Origin: CATOSP01 sp965216155
Lineage (GTDB): Bacteria > Chloroflexota > Dehalococcoidia > Lucifugimonadales > UBA3495
Length of the DNA: 64,000 nucleotides
Assembly (NCBI GenBank): GCA_965216155.1
Contig: CBDCFD010000007.1
Coordinates: 372,001-436,000, forward strand
Reading direction: 5' to 3'
The notes below the pieces were generated by a model that had not been told where the DNA came from, made no database searches, and worked only from the letters and a program-made list of their open reading frames with translations. Shown piece after piece: positions 17,102 to 26,480 of the stretch. Positions within the stretch are counted from its first letter, which is position 1. Each line of letters begins with the position of its first letter. A program made the translations under genes and the position numbers.

Positions 17102-17441
17102 TTCCGAACTTCTCGATGAACGCTTTTTTCTTTGCCTTGCCGAGACGTTTCCCGAATTCGTTGCTCTCTGACAGATAACTTTCCCAGTACTCCGGGGCCA
17201 TGTCAGGGTTCCCACCGAATACCATGACCAGCCGTATCAACTCCCACTTGGATATCTCTACGTCCTGCCAGTAGCAAACGTCGATTCGCTTCAACGGCCA
17301 CTCCCGGTCATTGGCGACCTGCTTCATGTGTTCGACCATTTCATCGAGCAGCGGCCTGCCTCTCTTCCCAAGGATGCGGTCAGCCTCGGACTTCTTTGTC
17401 TTCCAGACAACGCGAACTTTGCCAGAGGTGGCTTCGACCAT
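17082..17441 (-). CDS. Uncharacterised 119-aa partner, module copy 1 (gene A)
   Basis: 119 residues, exactly the length of its paralogue at 41907-42266. Shared motifs: VVWKTKxSExDRxLGKxGRP, WPLxxIDVCYxQDxExSxW and a C-terminal FIxKxxFGxExA. No known domain is recognised. It precedes and overlaps gene B, an order seen for antitoxins or cofactors in toxin-antitoxin pairs. The ATG has GAGGTATGAACG upstream, only 15 bp from the border of an IS5 element (17457), which therefore probably cut off its original promoter. Confidence 0.65.
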   Translation of the reverse strand: MVEATSGKVRVVWKTKKSEADRILGKRGRPLLDEMVEHMKQVANDREWPLKRIDVCYWQDVEISKWELIRLVMVFGGNPDMAPEYWESYLSESNEFGKRLGKAKKKAFIEKFGIGFEPA

Positions 17442-17633
17442 CGTTCATACCTCTAAGGATACTCTGAACAAGGGGCGGCTCTGCCGGTCTTTTGGTTCTT
17501 GGGCCGGTATTCTGGTATGTGAGGCATTTCTGGCCCGGACCGCTGATGGTTTTCGCTCTGTGATTTCGCCCCCGGCAGGGCTGTAGCGAGCCCGGAGGCA
17601 CCCTACTGGAGGGGTTTGGGCCTGTGACGCCTG

Positions 17634-18607
17634 CTATCCCGCCAGTTGACCCTCCGCTGTCATCAGGTTGCCCAGCCCCAGCAACAATGCCAGTCGCTGC
17701 CTGTTCTTCGCCAATCCCCGGTAGCGCACTTTCCCATAATCGAATATCCGCTTCACCTTCAGGAAGGGATGCTCCACCTTGGCCCTTACCGACGCCTTCT
17801 CCTTCTCCGCCAAATACTCCGGACTCCCGGTCTCCAGTGTCCGCCGCTTCCCAGGCCGCATCGCGACTTGCCAGTCAACCTCCCGCCCCAGGTTTTCCGC
17901 CCGCTTGTGCACTCCCTGATACCCGGCGTCGCACCACACCATCGTCTCCCCGCCGTGCAGCAGATTGCGTGCCTCGGTGATGTCATGTGCGTTGGCCGCC
18001 GTCGTGCTCATGCTGTGCACCAGACCCGTGTCCGCGTCCACCCCGATGTGAACCTTCATCCCGAAATGCCACTGGTTCCCCTTCTTCGTCTGGTGCATCT
18101 CCGGGTCCCGTTCCCAGGCGCGGTTCTTGGTGGACGATGGCGCTTCGATGATGCTGGCGTCCACGATGGTTCCCTCCCTGAGCCGCAGTCCCTGCGACTC
18201 CAGGTGGGCGTTGATCTCCTGCAACAGGCCCTGCCCCAGATTCTGATTCTCCAGAAGATGGCGGAAATTGAGAATCGTAGTCTCGTCGGGCAGAGGCTCT
18301 GACAGTTTCAGACCAACGAACCGGCGCACCGATTCGGCCTCGTAGAGCAGAGCCCGCCCCCGTGAAATCGGGGGTCCTCCATGCCGGGATCGCTGAGATT
18401 GTAGAACAGTTGCACACAGTGAACCCGCAGCATCACGGCCAGCGGATAGGGCCGGCGGCCCCTTCCGGCCTTGGGGTAGAAGGGACGAATGCGCTCCTCC
18501 AGCCGCTGCCAGGGAATCAGTCCGTCCATCCGCTCCAAGAACAGCTCCCGGCGTGTCTTCCGCTTCTTGCCCTGGAATTCCAGGTCGGCAAACGTCGGCT
18601 GGTCCAT
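17634..18607 (-). pseudogene. IS5-family transposase, frameshifted
   Basis: The N-terminal frame (from ATG 18607) reads MDQPTFADLEFQGKKRKTRR and runs to LFYNLSDPGMED, the usual N-domain. It should continue LLYEAESVRRFVGLKL, but a 23-nt palindromic insert (18351-18373) shifts the frame. The second frame, to the stop at 17634, holds the DDE core: TIVDASIIEAPSSTKN, HIGVDADTGLVHSM, VWCDAGYQGVHKR and the C-terminal VRAKVEHPFLKVKRIFDY. Apart from this shift the gene looks complete, so a programmed or suppressor event could restore it. Confidence 0.9.
18351..18373 (-). repeat. 23-nt palindromic insert in IS5 transposase
   Basis: On the minus strand, between GAGGAC and CTGCTCTAC, sits CCCCGATTTCACGGGGG followed by CGGGCT. 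Its removal restores MEDLLYEAES in one frame. The tail resembles the GGGGCAGGCT tail of the IS66 inserts, and the core resembles the insert at 57508-57535. Confidence 0.75.
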
Positions 18608-18733
18608 CTGACCTTACCCCCGGTATGTATCAGCTCATCCAGTCTTACTATGCCACATTGCCACGGACTTGTTCAGAGTATCCCTAACTTATTGTACATC
18701 CGTGTGCCGACGCCGCTGCCGTAAGCCAGGAAA

Positions 18734-20704
18734 TCATGGCAGCGCATCCGCCAGTCCAGGCACCTGCTCCGCGCCCGCGGGGACCTCTATCGTGGAGCCC
18801 TTGAAATCATCCCCAACGGCCTCGAATCGCCCTCCGAGATGCTGCGCCAGGAATGCTTCGCAGACGGCGAAGAAGGAAAGGTTGTTTTCGGGGCGCTCGA
18901 AGCCGTGGCCTTCATCGGAGTAGAGGGCGTATGTCACCGGGATGTTCTTTTCGCGCATGGCGTTTACGATCTGGTCGGACTCCGACTGGTTTACCCTGGG
19001 GTCGTTTGCCCCCTGGCCGATGAGCAAGGGCCTGCATATCCGGTCCACGTAGGTGATCGGAGAACGTTCCAGCAGGAAGCTGCGGCCTTCCTCCGTCCGG
19101 TGGTCGCCCACGCGCTTGGCAAACATCTCGATGGCCGGCTGCCAATAGGGAGGAAAGGAGTCCATCAACGTGGTCAAGTTAGATGGCCCCACGATTTCCA
19201 CCCCGCAGGCGAAGACCTCGGGAGTCATGGTCATGCCCACCAGGGTAGCGTAGCCGCCGTAGCTGCCGCCCATGATGGCAATCCGCTTCGGGTCGGCGAT
19301 CCCTTTGTCCACCGCCCATTGCACGCCGTCCAGCAGGTCGTCGTGCATCTTCGCGCCCCACTCCATGTTGCCGGCGTTCAGGAAACCCTTGCCGAACCCT
19401 GTGGAACCCCGGAAATTGACGCTCAAGGTGGCGTAGCCGCGATTGGTCAACATCTGCCGCAGAGAGTTGTACCCCCAGGTATCCCTGCCCCAGGGGCCGC
19501 CGTGGACCAACAGGACCATCGGAAGGGGGTTCTCCGGTGTAGGCTCATCATCTCGCTCGTTACCCACGGGGAGCGTGTAGTAGCTGACCAGCTTGAGTCC
19601 GTCCCGCGCCTCAATTACCATCGGATGCAGCTTGACCAGAGGCAGACCCTCCAACTCCTGACGGTTGGTGAACAGGAAACGGGCCTCCCCGGCCTCCCGG
19701 TAGTAAATGTAGTTGCGGACGGGACCGTCGTCCATCATGTAGGCCACGACCCAGATACGGTCGTCCAGGCTGCGGCTCACCACATCCATCTCGCCGGGAG
19801 CCAACTCTGTCAGATAGGCCATGTCGGGCTCGATGGAGGGATCGAGGACCGTCCATTCCATCTTCTCGTAAGCGAAAGCCACGGCCTCGATAGTCTTTTC
19901 GGTGGGGTGGAGCATCACCCCTCCAACGTCACACCTCGGGTCTTCGACGACAAGATTGGTCTCGAAGGTGGCTAGGTCGATGGTGGTCAATGCGGCAGTA
20001 TCGCGGCCACGGCTGTCAAGCATATACAGGACATCCCCCGTACTATCGAATCCGGCCAGCGCGGTGGTCAAAGCGTCCTCCATCTCGATACGGGCAAAGG
20101 ACTCCCATCCACCGTCGCCCGTGCGCCGGAGCACGTCGGCGCCGCCGTCCTCGGTGGGCCTGGAGGCGAACCGGGCCCGAAAATCGTCGTCGGTGGTTAT
20201 TTCCAGGAAGCCGGGGTTTTCGAGAATGAGACTCCTCTCGCCCGACCGGATATCAACTTGGTACAGGTCGTGCAACTGGGGGTCCCGGTCGTTGAGGCCC
20301 ACCAACACTTGGTCCGGGAACTTGTGGCTGACTTCTTGAATCTGTGCCTGCACACCTTCGATAGGCGTGAGATCAGTGGTTACTTCCTGATCAAGGTCTA
20401 CGGCAAACAGACGCCAGTTCTCGTCACCGTTCTGGTCCTGGATGTACAGAATGTGGTGGTTGGTAAAGGCCCAAAAATAGTGGTGAATACCCCGGCCGGT
20501 GTCCCGTGTAACGGGCTGGGCGGCGGAATGATCGTCTGCCGGCCCAACCCAGACGTTCAAGACACCGTCAACCGGAGCGAGGTAGCTCAACCGTGAACCG
20601 TCAGGGCTGATCCGGGTCGATGCTTTGTCCGGGTTGCCAAACAGGACCTTTCTAGGAATCAAAGGCAGGGCGCTGGATGTCAAATCGGAAATGGAAGCGG
20701 TCAT
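18734..20704 (-). CDS. S9 family prolyl-oligopeptidase-type peptidase
   Basis: A 656-residue protein with an N-terminal beta-propeller (residues about 20-390, TolB-like blades such as STRISPDGSRLSYLAPVDGV and RGIHHYFWAFTNHHILYIQD) and a C-terminal alpha/beta-hydrolase. Catalytic residues appear at S481 (MGGSYGGY), D568 (GANDPRV) and H600 (DEGHGFE). Length and layout match acylaminoacyl-peptidase/S9C enzymes that cut short peptides. There is no signal peptide, so it is likely cytoplasmic. The 50 bp between it and the IS5 target site show no gene. Confidence 0.92.
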   Translation of the reverse strand: MTASISDLTSSALPLIPRKVLFGNPDKASTRISPDGSRLSYLAPVDGVLNVWVGPADDHSAAQPVTRDTGRGIHHYFWAFTNHHILYIQDQNGDENWRLFAVDLDQEVTTDLTPIEGVQAQIQEVSHKFPDQVLVGLNDRDPQLHDLYQVDIRSGERSLILENPGFLEITTDDDFRARFASRPTEDGGADVLRRTGDGGWESFARIEMEDALTTALAGFDSTGDVLYMLDSRGRDTAALTTIDLATFETNLVVEDPRCDVGGVMLHPTEKTIEAVAFAYEKMEWTVLDPSIEPDMAYLTELAPGEMDVVSRSLDDRIWVVAYMMDDGPVRNYIYYREAGEARFLFTNRQELEGLPLVKLHPMVIEARDGLKLVSYYTLPVGNERDDEPTPENPLPMVLLVHGGPWGRDTWGYNSLRQMLTNRGYATLSVNFRGSTGFGKGFLNAGNMEWGAKMHDDLLDGVQWAVDKGIADPKRIAIMGGSYGGYATLVGMTMTPEVFACGVEIVGPSNLTTLMDSFPPYWQPAIEMFAKRVGDHRTEEGRSFLLERSPITYVDRICRPLLIGQGANDPRVNQSESDQIVNAMREKNIPVTYALYSDEGHGFERPENNLSFFAVCEAFLAQHLGGRFEAVGDDFKGSTIEVPAGAEQVPGLADALP

Positions 20705-20769
20705 GTCAGAAAGACCTCCTGTGGGGAGTGGGGGTGTGTCACCCCATCGGCGGACACGTAAAAGCGCCT

Positions 20770-21372
20770 CTAACCCGATGGCAGCTCGCCCAGAGTAATG
20801 TCCGACGTCATACGGGCAGCGCCGCGGTAGAACACCACCGGTACCGTGACTCCAAGCGTGTTGGCGATCAGGAAACGGGACAAGACCCCAGTATTGGGGA
20901 CCGGCTGTTCTCCCATCTGTACGATCACGTCCCCGTCCTTCAGGCCCGCGGTTGCCGTCGCCGAACCTGGATTTTTACCCGGGCCAGGAACACCCCTTCG
21001 TCGACTGGCAAGTCCAGTTCGCTTGCGACGCCGGGCGGCAGGTTGATGGGAGAAACGCCGAGAAATCCACGCCGGACCCGTCCATGCTCCTTGAGCTGGG
21101 CCGCAACAACTTTGGCGTCGTCGATGTTGATGGCAAAGCCAATCCCCTGGCTTCCCGGAATACCAGCGGTGTTGATGCCGACGACCTCACCGCACACGTT
21201 GGCCAGCGGGCCGCCGCTGTTGCCGGGGTTGATCGCGGCATCGGTCTGGATCAGGTCGAGCATCCTGGTCTGGCGATTGGTCGCAAGCGGCAGCCATCAC
21301 GGCGGCGGCCGCCAGCAACAGTGCGATTGTCCAGCCGCGCCAGCACGCTCCACGCCCGCCCATATCTACCAC
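20770..21372 (-). pseudogene. Collapsed HtrA/DegP-type serine protease
   Basis: Three pieces of an HtrA protease survive in different frames. From ATG 21372 comes a lipoprotein-like signal, MVDMGGRGACWRGWTIALLL then AAAAVMAAACDQSPDQD. Within about 40 bp the frame switches to LDLIQTDAAINPGNSGGPLA, which holds the catalytic Ser. The PDZ portion (RRGFLGVSPINLPPGVASEL) then shifts frame near 20970 to PGSATATAGLKDGDVIVQMG and ends at TAG 20770. The segment that would carry catalytic His and Asp (over 100 residues) is deleted. It cannot be a working protease. Confidence 0.8.
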
Positions 21373-21391
21373 GCCTGCCCTGACTCGACAG

Positions 21392-22921
21392 CTAAGCCAC
21401 GAAATCTGCGACCCGTTCCCCGATCATGATTGCGGTGGCATTGGTGTTGGCCCTGACAACATTGGGCAAGATCGAAGGGTCGGCCACGCGGATACCTTCG
21501 AGACCGTGGACTCTGAGATGCTGGTCGACCACCGCCATCGGGTCCGACGCCGGGCCCATCTTGCAAGTACCCGAGACGTGGCGCGCCGTCCCAACGGTAC
21601 GCAGCATGTAGGCGTCCAGCAGGTCGTCGTCGGCTAGCTCTTCGTCCGTCGGGGCGACGCGAGTCGAAACCATGCCCTGGTACGGCTCGGTTTCCAGGAG
21701 ACCCACGCAAAGGCGAACAGCGCCCCGGAGCCGCTCCCGGTCGAAGGTATCGTCCAGGTAATGATAGTTGAACTGGGGCTGCACGTGGGGGTCGGCGGAA
21801 GAGAGCCGGAGTTCGCCGGCGCTCATGGGCAATTCCAGGGCGCAGGAGAAGCGGAACCCCTGATCGGGAATAACCTCGCCGCTCAGGGACGCGAAGATCG
21901 AACTGGTGGATATCATCATGTCGTTGGGGTGTTGGGAACCTTCCGACGTGTAACGGAGGGCGATCCGCGTACCGGGGTTATCGGTCACCAGTTCGACACC
22001 TTCCTTGGCAAGGAGTTGGACGCCGACGCTGGGGTGGTTACGCAGGTTTTGACCCACACCGGGCAGGTCCCTGACCACCGGTATCCCGAAGCTCTCCAGA
22101 TGTTCCGCCGGTCCGACCCCAGACAGCAATAGCAGGTGGGAAGAACGGAGACCGCCGCTGCAAAGAATGATCTGGTCCGCTTCCACTGTGAACACCTCTC
22201 CGCCGCTTTCAACCTCCATCCCAACGGCCCGGTTGCCCTCGAAGATCACCCGCCGGGCGAGCACATTGGCGCGGACGGTGAGGTTCAGGCGGTGACGGGC
22301 CTAGCTGAGGTGGCTTATGGCCGTGCTGACGCGAATGCCATCCGGGTTGTTCATGGGGATCGCGCCGACGCCGGTGGAGTCCGGGCCGTTCATGTCGTGG
22401 GTCTCGGGAAAACCGGCGGCGACACAGGCCCGGTGGAAGGCAGCTTGAATCGGCGCCCATTTGTCTCCCTGCCTGCGAAGAACAGGCAGCGGACCATCGG
22501 TGCCGTGGAAATCATCCCGGATATCCAGATCTGTCTCCATTCTCCGGTAGTAGGGGAGGACGTTGACGTAGGACCACTGATCGTTTCCCAGGGCGGCATA
22601 ATCGTCGAAGTCGTGGCTGAGACCCCGCAGCAAGACCTGGCCGTTAATCGCTCCACCGCCTCCAACTACTCGCCCCTGCGCGACGTGAATCTCTCCCTGG
22701 GTGTCGTTAATTGTTCCTGACAGGGACCAGTTGTGGGCCGCGCCTCGGGTCTCGGCATCCCTGGTGTGACCATACTTCAACTCGTCCGGCAAATGTTCCA
22801 CGTCCAGGTAATCGGGACCGGCTTCCAGAAGAAGGACAGAACGGGATGGGTCTTCCGACAGTCTGGTGGCAGCGGTGCAACCCGCGGAACCTGCTCCAAC
22901 GACTATGACATCATACTTCAT
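21392..22921 (-). pseudogene. GMC-family FAD oxidoreductase with in-frame amber codon
   Basis: Reading both parts as one gives 509 codons, normal for GMC choline-dehydrogenase-like flavoproteins. The N-terminus has the Rossmann motif VIVVGAGSAGCTAATRL, GRVVGGGGAINGQVLLRG follows, and the C-terminal part has HVSGTCKMGPASDP and NTNATAIMIGE, the expected catalytic His and Asn regions. Codon 207 (22303-22301) is TAG in the same frame, in HLS-stop-ARHRLNLTV, where relatives have a residue such as Leu; TTG to TAG would be one base. No other damage is seen, so this is a recent pseudogene, a sequencing error or a readthrough candidate. Confidence 0.85.
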
Positions 22922-22971
22922 TGCTTCCTCCTATTATTTGAGCCATTCCGACGGAGGTTGGGAACCTCCGG

Positions 22972-24654
22972 TCATTGCGCCGCCCTCCGCCATCGCTCCA
23001 TTTCCACAGCGAACCAAAGCGACATACTGCCGGTGCGGTCGTCGAACCCGAATATGGCCGGTCGGTCCAAGTATTCCTTGGCAGTGGTCTGGACCCCCGT
23101 CCCGGTGCAGCCGTCCACGACGTTACCCCGATCGTCTACTCTTTCGGACACAGCCCGCCACGCCAATTCCAATGCCGGGACATGCGAAGAGTCTAGCCAA
23201 CCCCGCCGCAATCCCCTGGCCAGGGAGTACCCCAGCATACAAGTGGAGGTCAATTCCTGGTACGAGCCTGGATAATCCAATAGCTGGAGCAGCATCCCGG
23301 AGGGCGCTTGGACGCGCATAAGGGCGTCCATCAACCTGCGGTACATGCCCAGTATCGCGCCTCGGCCGGCATGGTCTGCGGGCAGGTAAGTCAGCGTCTC
23401 GGTAAGTCCCAGCGCGGCGAACCCATTCCCCCGGCCCCAAAAGAAGGGGCCGGAGCGGCAGTGCCAAAATAGGCCGTCCTCCTGCTGAATACCCCCATCG
23501 AGCAAGAACTTGACCAGCAGGTCGATGTAACGCGATTCCCCGGTTTGCCGGAACGCACGACCCAGCATGGCTCCGGTCATAAACATGTCCTCAGTGCGGA
23601 AGTCGGGGTCGCAGGGCGGGGGCGCTCCGTCTCCCACTCCGGCGTGGTAACGGTTGGCCACGTCCACGATAAGCTGGGCATAGCGATCGTCGCCGGTTGC
23701 CTCGGCAAGCTCACCAGCCCAGATCAACCCCGCTAGGTTCGCGCCGCCGGGGTTGTCACCAAACCAGGGAGCCTCGCCCGACATTCGAGGCGCGATGAGT
23801 TGGGCTATCCCGGCAGCGGGAGACTCGCCTTCAGGGTCTAGTTGCGCCAGGCGCAGGCCTCCGCTTATTCCCACGCCTTGAGTGTAGTTGACCGGGTCCA
23901 GTTCATGCCCGTAAACCGAGGCCAGAACGCGGGCCACTTCGACGACGCTTCGCTCCCGGCGGGCGTTCAGGACCGACCGGGCTTGGGATGCCCTGGCTGC
24001 ACCCTCCAGACCGACGATGGCAGTCCACAGCCGGTCCAACTCGGAAAGAAGCCTCTCGGGAGGTGTGGACAGCCTCAAGCCAGGGATCGGTCCGAGACCG
24101 TCAGGCTGCCCGCCGCCTATCGCCTCAAGCAGAGAGCCATTTTGTTCCAATGGACCAGCTCCCAGGTCATTCCCAAGGGCCGCCGAGGCCGCGGCGTTGG
24201 CTTCCCAGGCCACATAGTTGGCAAAGCGTATGTCCAACACCAGGCATGGGGCTTGAAAACACAGCCAGCGCCAGAGGTACCGGCTTTCGGGTTGGTCTGC
24301 ATCGAAAAAGAACCCGTCTTGCGGTGGATAGCCCAGGGCCTGGTCTCCATTGCCTTCCGGGTTGACATTCGGAGCAGCGCTCAGGGCGATGTTGCCGGAT
24401 AGCGCGGGTTGCCGTGCTTCCACCGAGTCCACAGCCTGCATGGCTAGTGCAACGTCCGCCTCATTACCGGAAAACCCGGAAACGAGGAGCACCCTGATGC
24501 GGGGAGACTCGGCGCGGTACGAGTCCCGGTGGAGCAACGCCGGAATATTCCGCCCTCCTCTGGTCACACCCCAATAGCCAATTTCCCAGGCGTCAGGGTG
24601 ATTACGAGCGTGACCGCTCAGTGATTCTACGAGACTTGATTGGGCTTCTGTCAT
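22972..24654 (-). CDS. Putative GH88/105-like glycoside hydrolase with M14-like N-terminal region
   Basis: About 560 residues. The C-terminal 330 resemble unsaturated glucuronyl/rhamnogalacturonyl hydrolases (GH88/GH105, alpha-6 barrel): RTEDMFMTGAMLGRAFRQTG, FWHCRSGPFFWGRGNGFAAL and SSTCMLGYSLARG-like blocks. The N-terminal part (WGVTRGGRNIPALLHRDS, VLLVSGFSGNEADVALAMQA, NVNPEGNGDQALGYPP) recalls M14 carboxypeptidase-like folds, but the zinc ligands HxxE and H are not convincing. I place the start at ATG 24654; an upstream ATG at 24738 is open but adds unrelated-looking sequence. No signal peptide is visible. Confidence 0.65.
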   Translation of the reverse strand: MTEAQSSLVESLSGHARNHPDAWEIGYWGVTRGGRNIPALLHRDSYRAESPRIRVLLVSGFSGNEADVALAMQAVDSVEARQPALSGNIALSAAPNVNPEGNGDQALGYPPQDGFFFDADQPESRYLWRWLCFQAPCLVLDIRFANYVAWEANAAASAALGNDLGAGPLEQNGSLLEAIGGGQPDGLGPIPGLRLSTPPERLLSELDRLWTAIVGLEGAARASQARSVLNARRERSVVEVARVLASVYGHELDPVNYTQGVGISGGLRLAQLDPEGESPAAGIAQLIAPRMSGEAPWFGDNPGGANLAGLIWAGELAEATGDDRYAQLIVDVANRYHAGVGDGAPPPCDPDFRTEDMFMTGAMLGRAFRQTGESRYIDLLVKFLLDGGIQQEDGLFWHCRSGPFFWGRGNGFAALGLTETLTYLPADHAGRGAILGMYRRLMDALMRVQAPSGMLLQLLDYPGSYQELTSTCMLGYSLARGLRRGWLDSSHVPALELAWRAVSERVDDRGNVVDGCTGTGVQTTAKEYLDRPAIFGFDDRTGSMSLWFAVEMERWRRAAQ

Positions 24655-24810
24655 ATCCGCTCTATCGCTACAAAGTACGCAATTGCCGACGGCGTGCCGG
24701 TTTCCGATTGATGTTCGCAATTCTACACCGTCAGCCACTGGTGACGGTAGGGCCGCGCGCCAAAGGCCCAGGGCATCCCAACAATCAGGACGGCCTCCAG
24801 CTAATCAAAA

Positions 24811-24844
24811 GCCCCCTTTCGAAAAAGGAGGGTTGGGGGGATTT
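24811..24844. repeat. Intergenic C5-G6 palindromic repeat
   Basis: CCCCCTTTCGAAAAAGGAGG followed by GTTGGGGGGATT. The same style recurs at 29836-29900. The surrounding 24655-24975 has no recognised gene; a second C/G-rich stem, CCCCCTCTCCGGAAGAGGG, lies near 24870. Confidence 0.5.
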
Positions 24845-24975
24845 GCCCAATGCGATTGCCCTGATATAACCCCCTCTCCGGAAGAGGGAAGGCCGCGCGG
24901 TGCGGGGCAGGTGATTCGAGGGTATACTCATGGCAAATTCCGTCGAGGGGACGGGCGGACTGCAGGAGAAACGCG

Positions 24976-26160
24976 ATGGCGCAGAACGGCCGTAATGCTG
25001 TATTAGATGGTGTCCGAATTCTGGAACTGGCCCGCTGGCAGGCCGCACCGAGGGGTTCGCTGGTACTGCGGGACATGGGCGCAGAGGTGATCAAGCTGGA
25101 GTGGCGCAAGGGGGGAGACCTGCGAAACTCCGGGCCCTTTGTCGGCGAGATGAGCGTCCAATTCGCCGCCTACAACCGGGGCAAGAAGAGCATCACCCTC
25201 AACACCCGAGAGCCGAAGGGCAAGGAGCTATTCTACCGGCTGTTGGAAGTCTCCGACGTTGTGCTGGAGAATTTCCGGCCCGGCACGATGGACCAAATGG
25301 GGTTCGGCTACGAGAAGATGGCGGAGGTCAATCCCGGCATCATCCTGGCCTCGGTTTCAGGCTTCGGTCAATACGGGCCCTACCGGGACCGGCAGTGCTT
25401 CGACCCGATCATCCAGGCGATGAGCGGAATCGGTGACCAGACCGGCAGGGGGTTCGACCAGCCCATCATGGCTAACGGCCCGATCATGGACCGCACTGCG
25501 GCCCTTCACGCCGCCATCGGTATCCTGGGCGCGCTGCGTCACCGGGACCGCACCGGCGAGGGGCAATGGCTGGAGGTGGCGATGCTGGACGGGGGCATAA
25601 CCCTGGAAGAGGTGGCCCTGGCCATGTGCTACGAGACCAACACCAACGACTTCGTGAGGACCGGGTCTTTCCTTCGTTGTAAGGACGGCTGGGTCACCAC
25701 CGGGGCTGCCCGGGCTGGGATGTGGGAGCGCATGTTGAAGGTTATGGGCTACGACGACCTCTCCGACGACCCCGAATACGCCGCACCAATGTTCGCCACC
25801 GACAAGGCTGAGATTCGCATGGAGTTGCTGCATCTGTGGTGTGAGGAGCGGACGGTGAAAGAGGTGGAAGACGCCCTGATCGCCGCCGACATTCCGATGG
25901 GGCCGGTAAAGTCCATCCCGGAGGTGTTGGCTGACAAGCACCTATGGGAGCGGGAAGTGATGATCGAGGCGGAGATCCCCGACCCGCCGGGCAAGAAGAT
26001 GCTGGTGCCCGGACCGACCATCATCAAATACTCCAAGACTCCCACCACTGCGGGGCCCATCCCGCGTTACGGCGAGCATAACCAGGAGATATACGCCGGG
26101 CTGTTGGGGCTTGACGAGGGGGAGATGACGGGCCTGGTGGAGCAGGGGGTTATAACGTAA
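24976..26160 (+). CDS. CaiB/BaiF family CoA-transferase
   Basis: A 394-residue family III CoA-transferase. The start is ATG 24976 after GCAGGAGAAACGCG. Motifs: ARWQAAPRGSLVLRDMGAEV, IKLEWRKGGDLR, NRGKKSITLNTREPKGKELF and the FRPGTMDQMGFGYE loop. The expected catalytic Asp is about D172 (IMDRTAALHAAIGI), followed by HRDRTGEGQWLEVAML. It stands as the first gene of a plus-strand run that continues with toxin-antitoxin modules. Substrate unknown. Confidence 0.9.
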   Translation: MAQNGRNAVLDGVRILELARWQAAPRGSLVLRDMGAEVIKLEWRKGGDLRNSGPFVGEMSVQFAAYNRGKKSITLNTREPKGKELFYRLLEVSDVVLENFRPGTMDQMGFGYEKMAEVNPGIILASVSGFGQYGPYRDRQCFDPIIQAMSGIGDQTGRGFDQPIMANGPIMDRTAALHAAIGILGALRHRDRTGEGQWLEVAMLDGGITLEEVALAMCYETNTNDFVRTGSFLRCKDGWVTTGAARAGMWERMLKVMGYDDLSDDPEYAAPMFATDKAEIRMELLHLWCEERTVKEVEDALIAADIPMGPVKSIPEVLADKHLWEREVMIEAEIPDPPGKKMLVPGPTIIKYSKTPTTAGPIPRYGEHNQEIYAGLLGLDEGEMTGLVEQGVIT

Positions 26161-26207
26161 GGCCATGTACTGGAACCGAGACGGACACCTACGGGAGGGT
26201 CATAGCG

Positions 26208-26480
26208 ATGACCGCAAGACCACAAGATGAGGAAACTCTGCGTCAAGAATTGCGTGAGATCGTAGAGCGGCTTCCGTCCGAGGAGCTATACGGGGCGAGG
26301 CGTTACCTGGGGTACTTAATTGCTTCCGAAGACCCATTTGTCCAAAGCCTGCTGGAAGCGCCCTGGGACGACGAGCCGCTGACGGCGGAAGACGAAGCCG
26401 CAATCGAAGAGGGGATGCGCGCCGCCGCTGAGGGTAAGCTCATTAGCCACGAGGAAGCGAAACGGCAATTAGGTCTATGA
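26208..26480 (+). CDS. Antitoxin-like protein, tandem TA module 1
   Basis: A 90-residue acidic protein (EETLRQELREIVERLPSEEL, EDPFVQSLLEAPWDDEPLTA, EDEAAIEEGMRAAAEGK) with a C-terminal ISHEEAKRQLGL tail, close to DUF2281-like antitoxins. Its stop overlaps the toxin ATG by 4 bp. Two paralogues follow at 26760 and 27315. Confidence 0.75.
   Translation: MTARPQDEETLRQELREIVERLPSEELYGARRYLGYLIASEDPFVQSLLEAPWDDEPLTAEDEAAIEEGMRAAAEGKLISHEEAKRQLGL

Larger units (their letters stand above)
17457..18683 (-). mobile_element. IS5-family element with CTAA target duplication
   Basis: Matching ends GGATACTCTGAACAAG (left) and its reverse complement CTTGTTCAGAGTATCC (right), flanked by CTAA at 17453-17456 and 18684-18687. 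A 4-bp YTAR-type duplication is the pattern of the IS5 group. The 1227-bp element holds one transposase gene on the minus strand, broken by a short palindromic insert. Confidence 0.9.

Noticed and set aside
18839..19975. 378-codon plus-strand frame opposite the S9 peptidase
   Set aside because: Shadow of the real minus-strand gene, with no start signal and no recognisable domain.
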